Shown here: in pieces, positions 14,904-23,244 of the stretch | Position numbering within the stretch: position 1 is the first letter of the stretch | Layout: each line of letters starts with the position of its first letter | Assembly (NCBI GenBank): GCA_028280485.1 | Contig: JANQLS010000089.1 | Coordinates: 1 to 36,423 of the forward strand | Reading direction: 5' to 3' | Origin: Planctomycetota bacterium | GTDB taxonomy: Bacteria; Planctomycetota; UBA8108; JACQVS01 | Length of the DNA: 36,423 bases | Translations under genes and position numbers: made by a program | Notes under the pieces: model-generated | Seen by the model: only the letters and a program-made list of their open reading frames with translations | The model's database searches: none | What the model was told of the DNA's origin: nothing

Positions 14904-17183
14904 AAGAGACGATTGCTCGTACCCATCTGCCCACTTCATCCACTCCTCGCGGGCCTTCAGGTTTTCGGTAGAGCCAGGGCGGGTTTTGATATCAAAGTTC
15001 GACTCTTCCACTTGTCGGAAAAACTTGAGTCGTTCATGAGCCCAGTAGCGACACGATTGAGCTTTGTCGCCTAAGAGAGTGACTAAGAATTGAATTTTTC
15101 CTTTGGTGGGATGGAAAGGGAAGAAGCGAACGAGTTGAGGCCTCCCTAACCCCTTTGTACCTTGAATCACTTCTTGAAGGGTGGTGTCTAAGTCCTCTAA
15201 AGGATGGCGGGCTTGGAGGAAGCGAAAGAGCATGGTGATCTCCCGACCGCCTTTTTTCTGATTGAGAACATGGCGCAGAACCTCCCAGAGAAAAGCTTGG
15301 TCTTGCTCCTTAACTGAGCCACCTTGTAAGCGGATGTCTAATCGAATTCGACTCTCTAAAGTTTGTAAGATCGCCCAAGCTTCGGTGGGGCGGCGATTAA
15401 ATGATGCGCGTTTGAGTAATTCCCAAAGCTGCTCTTTGAGAGTTCCCGTGAGTTCCTGCTTCGAAAAAAGTTCGAGGAGAGCCAGTCGCTCCGATTCGTT
15501 AATCGATTTGTAAAGTTGGATTAACCGTTGGCGGTTTTCTCGATACCAAGTGGAGTTGAGAACTTCTGTTCGTGACAACCACGCGAGATTTTGAGCGGCT
15601 TGAAGTGCCTCACGTTGAGAACCCTGTTCCACTTGTTGAAGCAAGTACTCCTCGACAGAAGGACTTTGTTGATTTTCATCTTTCAGTTCTTCCGTTGAGT
15701 GGGTGAGGGCTAAAGGCCAAGCTTCCACTTTAGAAGCCCAATGATTCTTAAGCGCGGGAGGTTGGGCGCTTATCTTAGCCAGGACTTGATGAGCTTTCTT
15801 GCTCACTTTGAATCGAGCATTTTTTAGAAGAGGAGTGAGCGCGCGTATCGCTAAAGAGCGTCCCGATTTTGGGGGACAATATTCCATCGTCGAAAGAGTG
15901 CTCAGCGCAAGATCAATATTTGAGTTTGCGAGTTGAAGGAGTTTTAAGAGACTCTCACCCAGCTTGGAGTCGTAAGCTAATCCTTCTTCTCGTATACGAA
16001 GGTAGGTGAGGGTTTCTAAAAGTGACTCGACCTCTTGGGTGTCATGGGAGAAACCATCGGTCAAATGGCTCTGTCGGATTTCTAAGCGCTTTAATATTTT
16101 TTGAATCGAATCTTGGGGAAGGCCCTCTCCTGATTTTTCTAAAAGAACACCTAATCGTGATCCTAAGTGGGGAGTGCCCACTTGTCCGATGAGTTCTAAG
16201 GATCGTTTTCGAATGGAAAGAGGCTCGTTAGAACGACTCACAATTCGGATGGCGTGGACGAGAGCTCTCGGAGTTGCGAGGGTTTCCAAGAAGTTCATGA
16301 TTTGAAGCCGACCCTCGAGAGTCGATCGAGAGTCCAACTGAATCAAGGCATCGGCTAAGGCTTCTTTTTGCCAGCTACGATCGGATTGTTCGAGGATGGC
16401 GAGGAGCAGATTTAATCGAGCTTTTCCTTCTGTTTTGGAGTCGTACCACCATTGGATTCGGCCCTCTTTCACCACGGCTTCGAGAACAAGGGGCCCCAAG
16501 TTGTAGTTGGGTTGAATCGGTTGGGTTGATGGAGACAGAGTCAGCATCAACTGGCGAAGCGATTCTTGATCAAACGGGGGCAGTGGGGAGTCTGCTAGGG
16601 CTTCGGGAACTTTTAGAGCGATGAAAGCTAAGAGTTCTAACGAGAGTTCGCGAATTTTTTTATCCTCATGGGTGGCTAAATCGAGGAGGCGGCTTCTCCA
16701 TTCCTTGCTCTCGGGACTGGCGATCCAAGAGTGAATGTTAAAGACCTTGGGTTTATTTCCTGTTCTTAAACCCAGTCGACGATGACCGTTCATTTCAAAA
16801 ATATAATCATCCGAAAGACACCAGTGGAGGACTTTAAGTTGATCCATCAATGGCGCTGATGAGTCATCTAAAAGAAGAGCGCCGTCGACGATAGCAGAAG
16901 GGTATTCGGTGAAAAATTTATCGAGCTCGCGATGCGCGATCGCGGCATCATCAATTTGTGCGAGTTGAGTCACTCTTTTTCGAAGACCTTCGCGATGGAA
17001 ATATTTATAGGTTAAGACTCCCAGGCCGGTGAGGATCAAGATGGGGAAGATAAAAAGCAAACGTCGCTTCAAGCTGCCCTTCAGTTCATCGGGAAGATTC
17101 TCTTGGGGAAGCTTCATTTTGGGAGTGGGGCTGACGCGGTTACTACGCGCGAGCGAATTTGAAATGGGATCGAACCGAGCCAT
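14901..17183 (-). CDS. membrane-anchored HEAT-like repeat protein
   Basis: 760 residues. A short basic cytoplasmic N-terminus is followed by one strong hydrophobic helix (about 41-60, RRLLFIFPILILTGLGVLTYKYF) that should act as a signal anchor. The remainder is a long helical array rich in Leu and Ala with repeated units such as RELSLELLAFIALKVPEAL, RKRSLELIGQVGTPHLGSRL and AIRALTPLLKNARFKVSKKAHQVLAKI, typical of HEAT-like solenoids. No catalytic motif is evident. It begins 46 bp after the thiE stop on the same strand, so co-transcription is likely. The terminal TAG lies in a palindromic element, so the last residues (WADGYEQSSL) may differ from the ancestral C-terminus. Confidence 0.8.
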   Translation of the reverse strand: MARFDPISNSLARSNRVSPTPKMKLPQENLPDELKGSLKRRLLFIFPILILTGLGVLTYKYFHREGLRKRVTQLAQIDDAAIAHRELDKFFTEYPSAIVDGALLLDDSSAPLMDQLKVLHWCLSDDYIFEMNGHRRLGLRTGNKPKVFNIHSWIASPESKEWRSRLLDLATHEDKKIRELSLELLAFIALKVPEALADSPLPPFDQESLRQLMLTLSPSTQPIQPNYNLGPLVLEAVVKEGRIQWWYDSKTEGKARLNLLLAILEQSDRSWQKEALADALIQLDSRSTLEGRLQIMNFLETLATPRALVHAIRIVSRSNEPLSIRKRSLELIGQVGTPHLGSRLGVLLEKSGEGLPQDSIQKILKRLEIRQSHLTDGFSHDTQEVESLLETLTYLRIREEGLAYDSKLGESLLKLLQLANSNIDLALSTLSTMEYCPPKSGRSLAIRALTPLLKNARFKVSKKAHQVLAKISAQPPALKNHWASKVEAWPLALTHSTEELKDENQQSPSVEEYLLQQVEQGSQREALQAAQNLAWLSRTEVLNSTWYRENRQRLIQLYKSINESERLALLELFSKQELTGTLKEQLWELLKRASFNRRPTEAWAILQTLESRIRLDIRLQGGSVKEQDQAFLWEVLRHVLNQKKGGREITMLFRFLQARHPLEDLDTTLQEVIQGTKGLGRPQLVRFFPFHPTKGKIQFLVTLLGDKAQSCRYWAHERLKFFRQVEESNFDIKTRPGSTENLKAREEWMKWADGYEQSSL

Positions 17184-17229
17184 CGTGATGAACCAAATAG
17201 TTGAAAAGGGGAGAGGTCCATCGCCCCTT

Positions 17230-18327
17230 CTATTCAGCTCGAGCGGGTGAAGACAACAATGATTTTAGAGTTTCCGTTCTCTCGGTGGCTTCACGTTCTG
17301 AGCTCGCTGATAGAATCGCAGAGGAGACTGCGATGCGGTGGACTCCTGAACCCAAAAGTCTACCTAACTTATCGGCGTTTATGCCTCCGATAGCGAAGGC
17401 TGGAATTGAGATCTGATTAAAAATTTCGGCGCATTTATCGGCCCCGAGGGCAGGGCCGGCGTCTTTCGTTTGGGTTTCAAAAGTGGGACCGATGCCGATG
17501 TAATCGATTTCTTGCTCCAAGGCTTGCTCGGCTTGCTCTAAGGAATGCGTCGACAGCCCCAGTAATCGTTCCTTGCCGATAATTGAGCGCGCTGTAGGAA
17601 TGGGGAGATCGTCTTGACCTACATGAAGCCCATCGGCTTCGAGGGCTAAACAAATATCGGCGCGATCGTTGACAATGAGAGGGACTTGATACTCTCGGGT
17701 TAATGCCCTGGCGACTTCACCGTAGTGAAGCCACTGGGAAACAGGCGTATTTTTTAGGCGTAATTGTACGCAACAAACTCCGCCCACCAGAGCTCCCTTC
17801 AAAATGGATTCAGGGTCCGTCGTGCACAGAGATGGTGTCCATAGGAGATAGAGGGCTGCATCCCGAAGTCGTGTTGATTTTCCTTCTGAGAGAAGAACTA
17901 AAAGTTCTTTTTCTAAGTTGTAGGCTCGGTAGCGAAGAGATTGAACGACCCGGGATAAATCGGGGGAACTCAATTTAAGGACCTCTTCGATCGTCCTTAA
18001 AGATTCTTTCAGTCGCTGGAAATTTCTGAGAACCAGTTCCTGAAGTCCCGTCTGATTTTGGTTCCCAGGGGCGCTTGGGGAGGCGATCTCGCAGCCCACA
18101 TCCCCCAGGATGTCTCGTTTTTCAATCTGCTTGAGTCGAGTCTCGGGATCGGGAGCCAGAACTCCCAGCAATTGATGGCGGAGTTTCTTGAGTCCTTCAG
18201 ACAGTGATTTATCGGACATTCCCAAGCGAGCGATCTCTTCCACGACCCGAAGAGCTTCGGTGCTGCGATTCAAATTCGCGTCTAAAATTCTTTCTTCGTT
18301 GGATCGTTCGTTGGGGCCGAGGTTCAT
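17230..18327 (-). CDS. thiE: thiamine-phosphate synthase with N-terminal ThiD2-like domain
   Basis: Joins HMP-PP and thiazole phosphate to make thiamine monophosphate. The C-terminal ~200 residues are a ThiE TIM barrel: VQLRLKN, VNDRADICLALEADGLHVGQDDLP, LGLSTHS, YIGIGPTFETQTKDAGPALG and FAIGGI, with the substrate-binding blocks all present. The preceding ~140 residues (ERILDANLNRSTEALRVVEEIARL..., LRNFQRLKESLRTIEEVLKL) match the ThiD2-type helical domain found ahead of ThiE in planctomycetes, cyanobacteria and chlorobi. The frame is open from a GTG at 18414, but I chose the ATG at 18327, because the upstream 29 residues are low-complexity and the conserved domain starts shortly after. It is followed by the HEAT-like gene. 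Confidence 0.9.
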   Translation of the reverse strand: MNLGPNERSNEERILDANLNRSTEALRVVEEIARLGMSDKSLSEGLKKLRHQLLGVLAPDPETRLKQIEKRDILGDVGCEIASPSAPGNQNQTGLQELVLRNFQRLKESLRTIEEVLKLSSPDLSRVVQSLRYRAYNLEKELLVLLSEGKSTRLRDAALYLLWTPSLCTTDPESILKGALVGGVCCVQLRLKNTPVSQWLHYGEVARALTREYQVPLIVNDRADICLALEADGLHVGQDDLPIPTARSIIGKERLLGLSTHSLEQAEQALEQEIDYIGIGPTFETQTKDAGPALGADKCAEIFNQISIPAFAIGGINADKLGRLLGSGVHRIAVSSAILSASSEREATERTETLKSLLSSPARAE

Positions 18328-18641
18328 TTTGTCTCTATCGATTGGGCGAAGTCTTTTTTCGGCTGAGGCCGGAATTGGGGGAGGTGAAATTTTATATTGG
18401 AACCCCGATGGCACAAAGGGTAAAAGGGGGGTCTTAAAGCATCCTTCAGTTGTCAGTCCGATCTCATCTCTTTATAATCCTCAGGATCAATCCTGCGTTT
18501 TATCGGCAGATCATCATGAGAATCGATTCGAGATAAGATACTAAAAGATTGGAAGTCTGGTAGCTTCCTCGCGCCCAGTTTACGGTTTTGGGCCTGAGAA
18601 TTCCTACTAATCTTGATTATTCAGCTCTTGAAATTGGCCCA

Positions 18642-19283
18642 ATGGATCACTTGAATGTCTCACGTCCCATCGCGATCTTGCTCTCACTCGTTCCGGGTTG
18701 GGGTCATATCTACTTGGGATTTGAGGCGCGTGGACTGGTGATCTTTACTCTCGCGGCTCTGGGGGGATTCGGTTGGATCAATGCTACCTGGATCTACCTC
18801 GGTGAGGGGCAATCGATCTTCCAAGGCATCACCTTAGTCCTGTTCGGAGGGCTGTTTCTTTTTAGCCTGGTCGATATATTTATTCGAACCGCAAAAAAGA
18901 GGGTCTCCCGGAGTTCGAAGTTGTGTGAAAGCCTTCTTTGGGAAGGGATGATGCACTACGTGATGGGAAACGACCTCGCCGCGGAAGAAAAGTTTCGCGA
19001 AACGACTCGAGTGGATGGGCTCAACGTAGAAGCTTATTTTCGTGCGGGGATCGTCGCCGCTCGAAGAGGAGAGCTTCAGCAGGCGAAACGCTTTCTAAAA
19101 AAAGCTCGTCGCTTGGATCACGATTTGAAGTGGAGTTGGGAAATACGACGAGAACTTGAGGTCAACAAACTTGAGGTCGCTCCTACAGACCTTCCCACCC
19201 CAGCCGAAGAAGCGGCTCATTCCGATGCGTCCTCGGCTTCTGAAGATGAAGCGACCACCAACGAAAAAGAAATTACCTCTTGA
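18642..19283 (+). CDS. small membrane protein with TPR-like cytosolic tail
   Basis: About 213 residues from the ATG at 18642 (frame open from a TTG at 18588). It has three hydrophobic segments: PIAILLSLVPGWGHIYLGFEARGLVIFTLAALGGFGW is probably two helices with a PGWGHIYLG turn, and GITLVLFGGLFLFSLVDIF is the third. The PGxGHxYxG turn recalls a family of short planctomycete/bacterial membrane proteins of unknown function. A TPR-like pair follows (WEGMMHYVMGNDLAAEEKFRETTRVDGLNVEAYFRAGIVAARRGELQQAKRFLKKARRLD), then an acidic Ala/Ser/Glu-rich tail. It lies 96 bp upstream of purM on the same strand and may share its transcript. Confidence 0.75.
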   Translation: MDHLNVSRPIAILLSLVPGWGHIYLGFEARGLVIFTLAALGGFGWINATWIYLGEGQSIFQGITLVLFGGLFLFSLVDIFIRTAKKRVSRSSKLCESLLWEGMMHYVMGNDLAAEEKFRETTRVDGLNVEAYFRAGIVAARRGELQQAKRFLKKARRLDHDLKWSWEIRRELEVNKLEVAPTDLPTPAEEAAHSDASSASEDEATTNEKEITS

Positions 19284-19379
19284 TGGCTTCGAAGAACTGA
19301 CTTTTGGCCATCGAGTTTTAAAAGGTACCTTCAGGCCATTATTCTGAATTGAGAACTGAGAAGTGAGGAACACTTAATC

Positions 19380-20450
19380 ATGGCAACTTATAAGGATTCT
19401 GGAGTTGACATCGAAGCTGGAGATCTCGCGGTTGAACGCATGTCTCACTATGTCAAAAGTACTCACTCTCCAAAAGTCCTCTCGAACAGTCACGGTGGAT
19501 TCGCCGGAATGTTTTTGCTGGATTACCCGAAGGGAATCTTGCGCCGCGAGTATAAAAATCCGGTTCTCATGGCTTGTACCGATGGAGTGGGAACGAAGCT
19601 TGAAGTTGCTATTCGCTTAGGTATTTCAGATACCGTCGGTATCGATTTGGTGGGTATGTGTGTGAACGACCTCATCGTTCAAGGGGCCGAGCCCCTATTC
19701 TTTCTCGACTATATTGCAGTGGGTAAACTCGACCCTGAACAGGTGGCCGGTATCGTTAAAGGGATCGCGAAGGGCTGTCGGGAGTGTGAATGTTCGATCT
19801 TAGGAGGAGAGACGGCTGAGATGCCGGGATTCTATCCTCCAGGGCATTACGATATCGCCGGCTTCTCAGTTGGAGTCGCTGAGCGTTCCCGCATTATCGA
19901 TGGTCGAAGTGTCCAGCCTAAAGATGTGATCATTGGGGTAGCCTCTTCAGGTTTACATTCCAACGGTTATTCCTTGGCGAGAAAGGTCTTCCTCAAAGGA
20001 CGCAAACCGAAGCTCGACAAGTTTGATGATCGTTTAGGTTGTACCTTGGGTGAAGAGCTACTTCGTCCTACCCGACTCTACGCGAAGCCCGTCTTAAATA
20101 TTTTAAGACGCTATCGTCACAAGCGACCCATTCGGGCGATGGCTCACATCACCGGTGGTGGGCTCGTGGGTAACGTTCCTCGCGTCTTGCCCAAGGGATT
20201 GGACGCCGTTATCCGAAAAGGTGCTTGGGAAATTCCTCCCATTTTTGAGTTACTCAAAAAGCAGGGCAAAGTTCCCGAAGCTGAAATGTATAAAGTCTTC
20301 AATATGGGAATCGGCTTAGCTGTTGTCGTTTCACCTCACTTTGCCAATTCGATCATCCATCAATTCAATCAGATGGGTTTCCCTTCCTGGCGAATTGGAG
20401 AGGTCGTCAAAGGTACGAACGGGAAGAGCAAAGTTAAAATGAAGAAGTGA
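19380..20450 (+). CDS. purM: phosphoribosylformylglycinamidine cyclo-ligase (AIR synthetase)
   Basis: ATP-dependent closure of FGAM to AIR, the fifth step of de novo purine synthesis. 356 residues, the usual length. Conserved blocks in order: YKDSGVDIEAGD near the start, NSHGGFAGMF, ACTDGVGTKLEVA, GIDLVGMCVNDLIVQGAEPLFFLDYIA, GGETAEMPGFYPPGHYDIAGF, SSGLHSNGYSLAR, GEELLRPTRLY, AHITGGGLVGNVPRVLP and NMGIGLAVVV. All nucleotide-binding motifs are present, so the enzyme should be active. GTGAGGA precedes the ATG. The TGA stop (20448-20450) directly abuts the stop of the convergent dapF, leaving no intergenic terminator. Confidence 0.97.
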   Translation: MATYKDSGVDIEAGDLAVERMSHYVKSTHSPKVLSNSHGGFAGMFLLDYPKGILRREYKNPVLMACTDGVGTKLEVAIRLGISDTVGIDLVGMCVNDLIVQGAEPLFFLDYIAVGKLDPEQVAGIVKGIAKGCRECECSILGGETAEMPGFYPPGHYDIAGFSVGVAERSRIIDGRSVQPKDVIIGVASSGLHSNGYSLARKVFLKGRKPKLDKFDDRLGCTLGEELLRPTRLYAKPVLNILRRYRHKRPIRAMAHITGGGLVGNVPRVLPKGLDAVIRKGAWEIPPIFELLKKQGKVPEAEMYKVFNMGIGLAVVVSPHFANSIIHQFNQMGFPSWRIGEVVKGTNGKSKVKMKK

Positions 20451-21356
20451 TTACTTCCGAAGATTGAACCAATCGGCATCCACTTCTGCCGTGAAGACTT
20501 CTTCGGCCGGGCCGGTCATGAAGACTCTTCCGGTCGCTTCATCGAATTCGATTTCCAAATCTCCCCCTCGAAGATGAACGAGAACTTCTCTCTCAGTCCA
20601 ACCCGCTAGGAAACTCGCCACGACAGCGGCACAAGCTCCCGTTCCACAGGCTAAGGTTTCGCCGCTGCCTCGTTCCCAGACTCGAAAATCAATTTCGTTT
20701 CGATTTTTGATGGTGATGAACTCGGTATTGATTCTTTCTGGAAATGCGGGGTGATGCTCAAACAAGGGGCCGATGGTTCTCAGATCTAAATCATCTACGT
20801 TGTCAGGAAGCGGTTGGTGATCTCCCAATCGAATCACGCAGTGGGGATTTCCCATCGAAACTAAGCTCACCTCAAAAGTCCCTAAGCCATCGACTTCCAA
20901 GGGGACGAGTAAAGCGGGTTCCTCGACGTTCCCGGTAATATCAGCGGGCAGGTCTTTTTGGGCGGTATAGGGAGGGCCCATATCGACGCGAACGGACTCC
21001 ACTTTTCCGGCTGAGTTTTTGGTAGTGTGGAGCACCATCAAGCCAGAGTCGGTTTCGACATTGATGACATCGTAATTGGCAATTCCGTGGTCACTCACAA
21101 ACTTCCCGATACAGCGGATGGCATTTCCACACATCAATCCTCGGCTGCCATCGGCATTGTACATTTCCATGCGGCAGTGAGCGTCACCGGTGGGGGGCTG
21201 AATAAGAACCAGGCCATCTCCTCCGATGCCAAAGTGGCGATCAGACACCATTTGGGCCACTCGGGGCGCATCCTCGACCTGAGATTCAAAGCCATTGACG
21301 TAAACGTAATCATTCCCGATGCCGTGCATCTTCGTGATTTTTAGCGGGGAAGACAT
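20451..21356 (-). CDS. dapF: diaminopimelate epimerase
   Basis: PLP-independent racemisation of LL-DAP to meso-DAP for lysine and peptidoglycan synthesis. 301 residues, slightly longer than the common ~275. The start KMHGIGNDYVYVNG is typical. The two catalytic thiols are present: C76 in MCGNAIRC and C237 in ERGSGETLACGTGACA. MGNPHCVI, which forms part of the substrate pocket, is also present. The presence of a DAP enzyme fits a peptidoglycan-making or at least lysine-making organism. It is convergent with purM with zero spacing. The 259-bp upstream gap to the Lys-rich exported-protein gene holds a short hairpin (CCGATT-TAGCG-AATCGG) but no clear promoter. Confidence 0.96.
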   Translation of the reverse strand: MSSPLKITKMHGIGNDYVYVNGFESQVEDAPRVAQMVSDRHFGIGGDGLVLIQPPTGDAHCRMEMYNADGSRGLMCGNAIRCIGKFVSDHGIANYDVINVETDSGLMVLHTTKNSAGKVESVRVDMGPPYTAQKDLPADITGNVEEPALLVPLEVDGLGTFEVSLVSMGNPHCVIRLGDHQPLPDNVDDLDLRTIGPLFEHHPAFPERINTEFITIKNRNEIDFRVWERGSGETLACGTGACAAVVASFLAGWTEREVLVHLRGGDLEIEFDEATGRVFMTGPAEEVFTAEVDADWFNLRK

Positions 21357-21615
21357 AGGAATAAACCTTCTTTAAATACTATTCATTAATAGAGCTGAGG
21401 CTGAGCGATAAGAGTCAATTGAAACAAATTCCCGAATTCTCTAGCAAGGTAATCTCAGCTTAAAGCGTCTATTATTTTACGTGGAAGTAAAAAAAATGCG
21501 TTTTCGAGTTAAAATTATTGAGAGTTCCTGATTTAAGCCCGATTTAGCGAATCGGATTTTATATCCTGAACGTAAATAAAAAGTTTTAGTTCCTTTCCCA
21601 AGTCTTGAGGCTGTC

Positions 21616-22743
21616 ATGGATCACCGATCTTATCACTCTACATTTTGGCTGAAACTCGCATTAGTCCTCGTTCTCGCGATGGGGAATCCGATCAGTTCCG
21701 GTCTTCTGTGCTCTCAAGAGGAACAGACAAAAGCTCTGAATTCAGATACGAAGAAGACAGAAGCTAAAAAGGACCCTTCTAAAAAGAAAAAGTCTAAGGA
21801 GGTCGACGAGCGTCTGAAGCCCATCCCCAAGGATAAACTCCCAAAGGCGACTCGAACGAAGCCAGACCCCAAAAAAGAGCAGTTTAAAAAAGTTCCTGTA
21901 TTCGTCAGCTGTGATGAGATCATCATTCCGCGAAATGGTGAGTTGTACGCCCCAAATCTTCCCGTGATTCAACCCTATTTAGCCAGTTACTTTGCTCGGG
22001 CGGGATACAAAGTTGTCGATACCCTTCAGGAAGCTAAATACATCATCGTTGGGAATTTCGAGGGAGCATTCGTCAAGGAACTCAAGTTTGAAGGAGTTTT
22101 AGTCGCCGTTAATTTTGGGGGAGAAGTCTCGTTTGAGGTCTTAGATCAAAAACAAAAAATCATCGACTCGTTCACGATGAAGGGCATCGATGCCGAGGCG
22201 ACGATTCCTAAACTCAATAAAAAGAAAACGAAGAAAAAGACGAGCCAAAAAGAACCGAAGCTACCGGAAGAGCATTACGCCGTAATCGACTTGAGGCGAA
22301 AGATTGCGAAAGAAGTGTGGAAACGCCTCTATCACAAAAAAGGTCTGTTCTCGGATGGCAAGGTCTCGAAGTTAATAGAGTCTGTGACTGTCGATTCACT
22401 CGAAGCAGAAAATCCGCTTTCCGGAGATCAGGTTTTAGAAGAGTTAGTTAAAGCACGCTTTCAAGCAGTCCCCTACTTATTAGAGGCCCTGACGGATACT
22501 CGAGTCGTGCTCGCACCCTTTAAGTATCCCGGATTGACGCCCCTCAATTCGGAGCAATTGAGGGTCTACCACTTTGCCGATAAAGTTCTGGAAGAGATCT
22601 TTCAAAAGGTCAGCCGGATGGGGCTGGATACTCCCGATAAACATCGATTCATCATCATTCAGGGTTGGCAGAACGAGTGGAAGCGATTTTGTCCTGCCTG
22701 GAAAAAGATCACCCAGAAAAAAGATGCGGTGACGTTCAAGTAG
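21616..22743 (+). CDS. Lys-rich exported hypothetical protein
   Basis: 375 residues, family not recognised. The N-terminus looks like a signal peptide (hydrophobic WLKLALVLVLAMGNPISSGLLC, about 11-32); Cys32 within GLLC could be a lipobox variant, so a lipoprotein is possible. A strongly charged Lys/Asp/Pro linker follows (about 40-95), then a mixed alpha/beta domain (about 96-185: VPVFVSCDEIIIPRNGELY..., YLASYFARAGYKVVDTLQEAKYIIVGNFEGAF). That order, a predicted outer component that senses or binds something variable, resembles small surface proteins whose ligand is unknown. A second Lys-rich stretch (about 195-215) precedes a helical C-terminal domain. It has its own context, with gaps on both sides. 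Confidence 0.7.
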   Translation: MDHRSYHSTFWLKLALVLVLAMGNPISSGLLCSQEEQTKALNSDTKKTEAKKDPSKKKKSKEVDERLKPIPKDKLPKATRTKPDPKKEQFKKVPVFVSCDEIIIPRNGELYAPNLPVIQPYLASYFARAGYKVVDTLQEAKYIIVGNFEGAFVKELKFEGVLVAVNFGGEVSFEVLDQKQKIIDSFTMKGIDAEATIPKLNKKKTKKKTSQKEPKLPEEHYAVIDLRRKIAKEVWKRLYHKKGLFSDGKVSKLIESVTVDSLEAENPLSGDQVLEELVKARFQAVPYLLEALTDTRVVLAPFKYPGLTPLNSEQLRVYHFADKVLEEIFQKVSRMGLDTPDKHRFIIIQGWQNEWKRFCPAWKKITQKKDAVTFK

Positions 22744-23244
22744 CCGAACTCGTAAGAGTTTGGATCCATAATCTAAATTCGATAATCGTCTATAGCGCCT
22801 GGGCCAGTAATCGGCTCTCGCCAAAAAAGTTGGGGCCAGGCCTTACCTGAGATTAGATACAGCTTTGAAATTTTAATCATATCCTTTAAGGAACGGCCAC
22901 CCACGAGGGGTGGCGCAACGGGGCTTTTTACAACATTATCAGCATTCTGAATCAGATTCCTTGTCCCCTTCCTCGGGGATCGCTAAAATAAGCCCGCCTT
23001 GACGGCACACTACCCGACTACATTTTGCGCATATTCACAGAGCTTTCCTCTTGATGGGTTAGCTATTCCTTAGTTGATTCCTGAAAATTTAGGCCGAAAT
23101 CGTGACTTTAGCTGACTTTAAGCTTTTGTCGTGCAACCTCTTGTGAATCTCTGCCGATATAAATTAAACCTGAGTTTTCAACTCAGCTGAATTTCGTATT
23201 TACCCCCCATCTGATTCTTAATTCTTTTATAGCTGATCGTTCGA
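22744..23244. other. 500-bp intergenic region with scattered hairpins
   Basis: No coding frame was supported. It holds an 8-bp hairpin directly after the upstream stop codon (22744-22751/22756-22763, no T-run), a 7-bp stem GCCACCC/GGGTGGC (22896-22902/22908-22914) with TTTTT at 22925-22929, a CCCC/GGGG hairpin near 22965-22980, the 14-mer TCGCTAAAATAAGC (22980-22993) shared with the E1 leader, and the hairpin CTGAGTT-TTC-AACTCAG (23170-23186) ahead of the permease. Confidence 0.6.
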
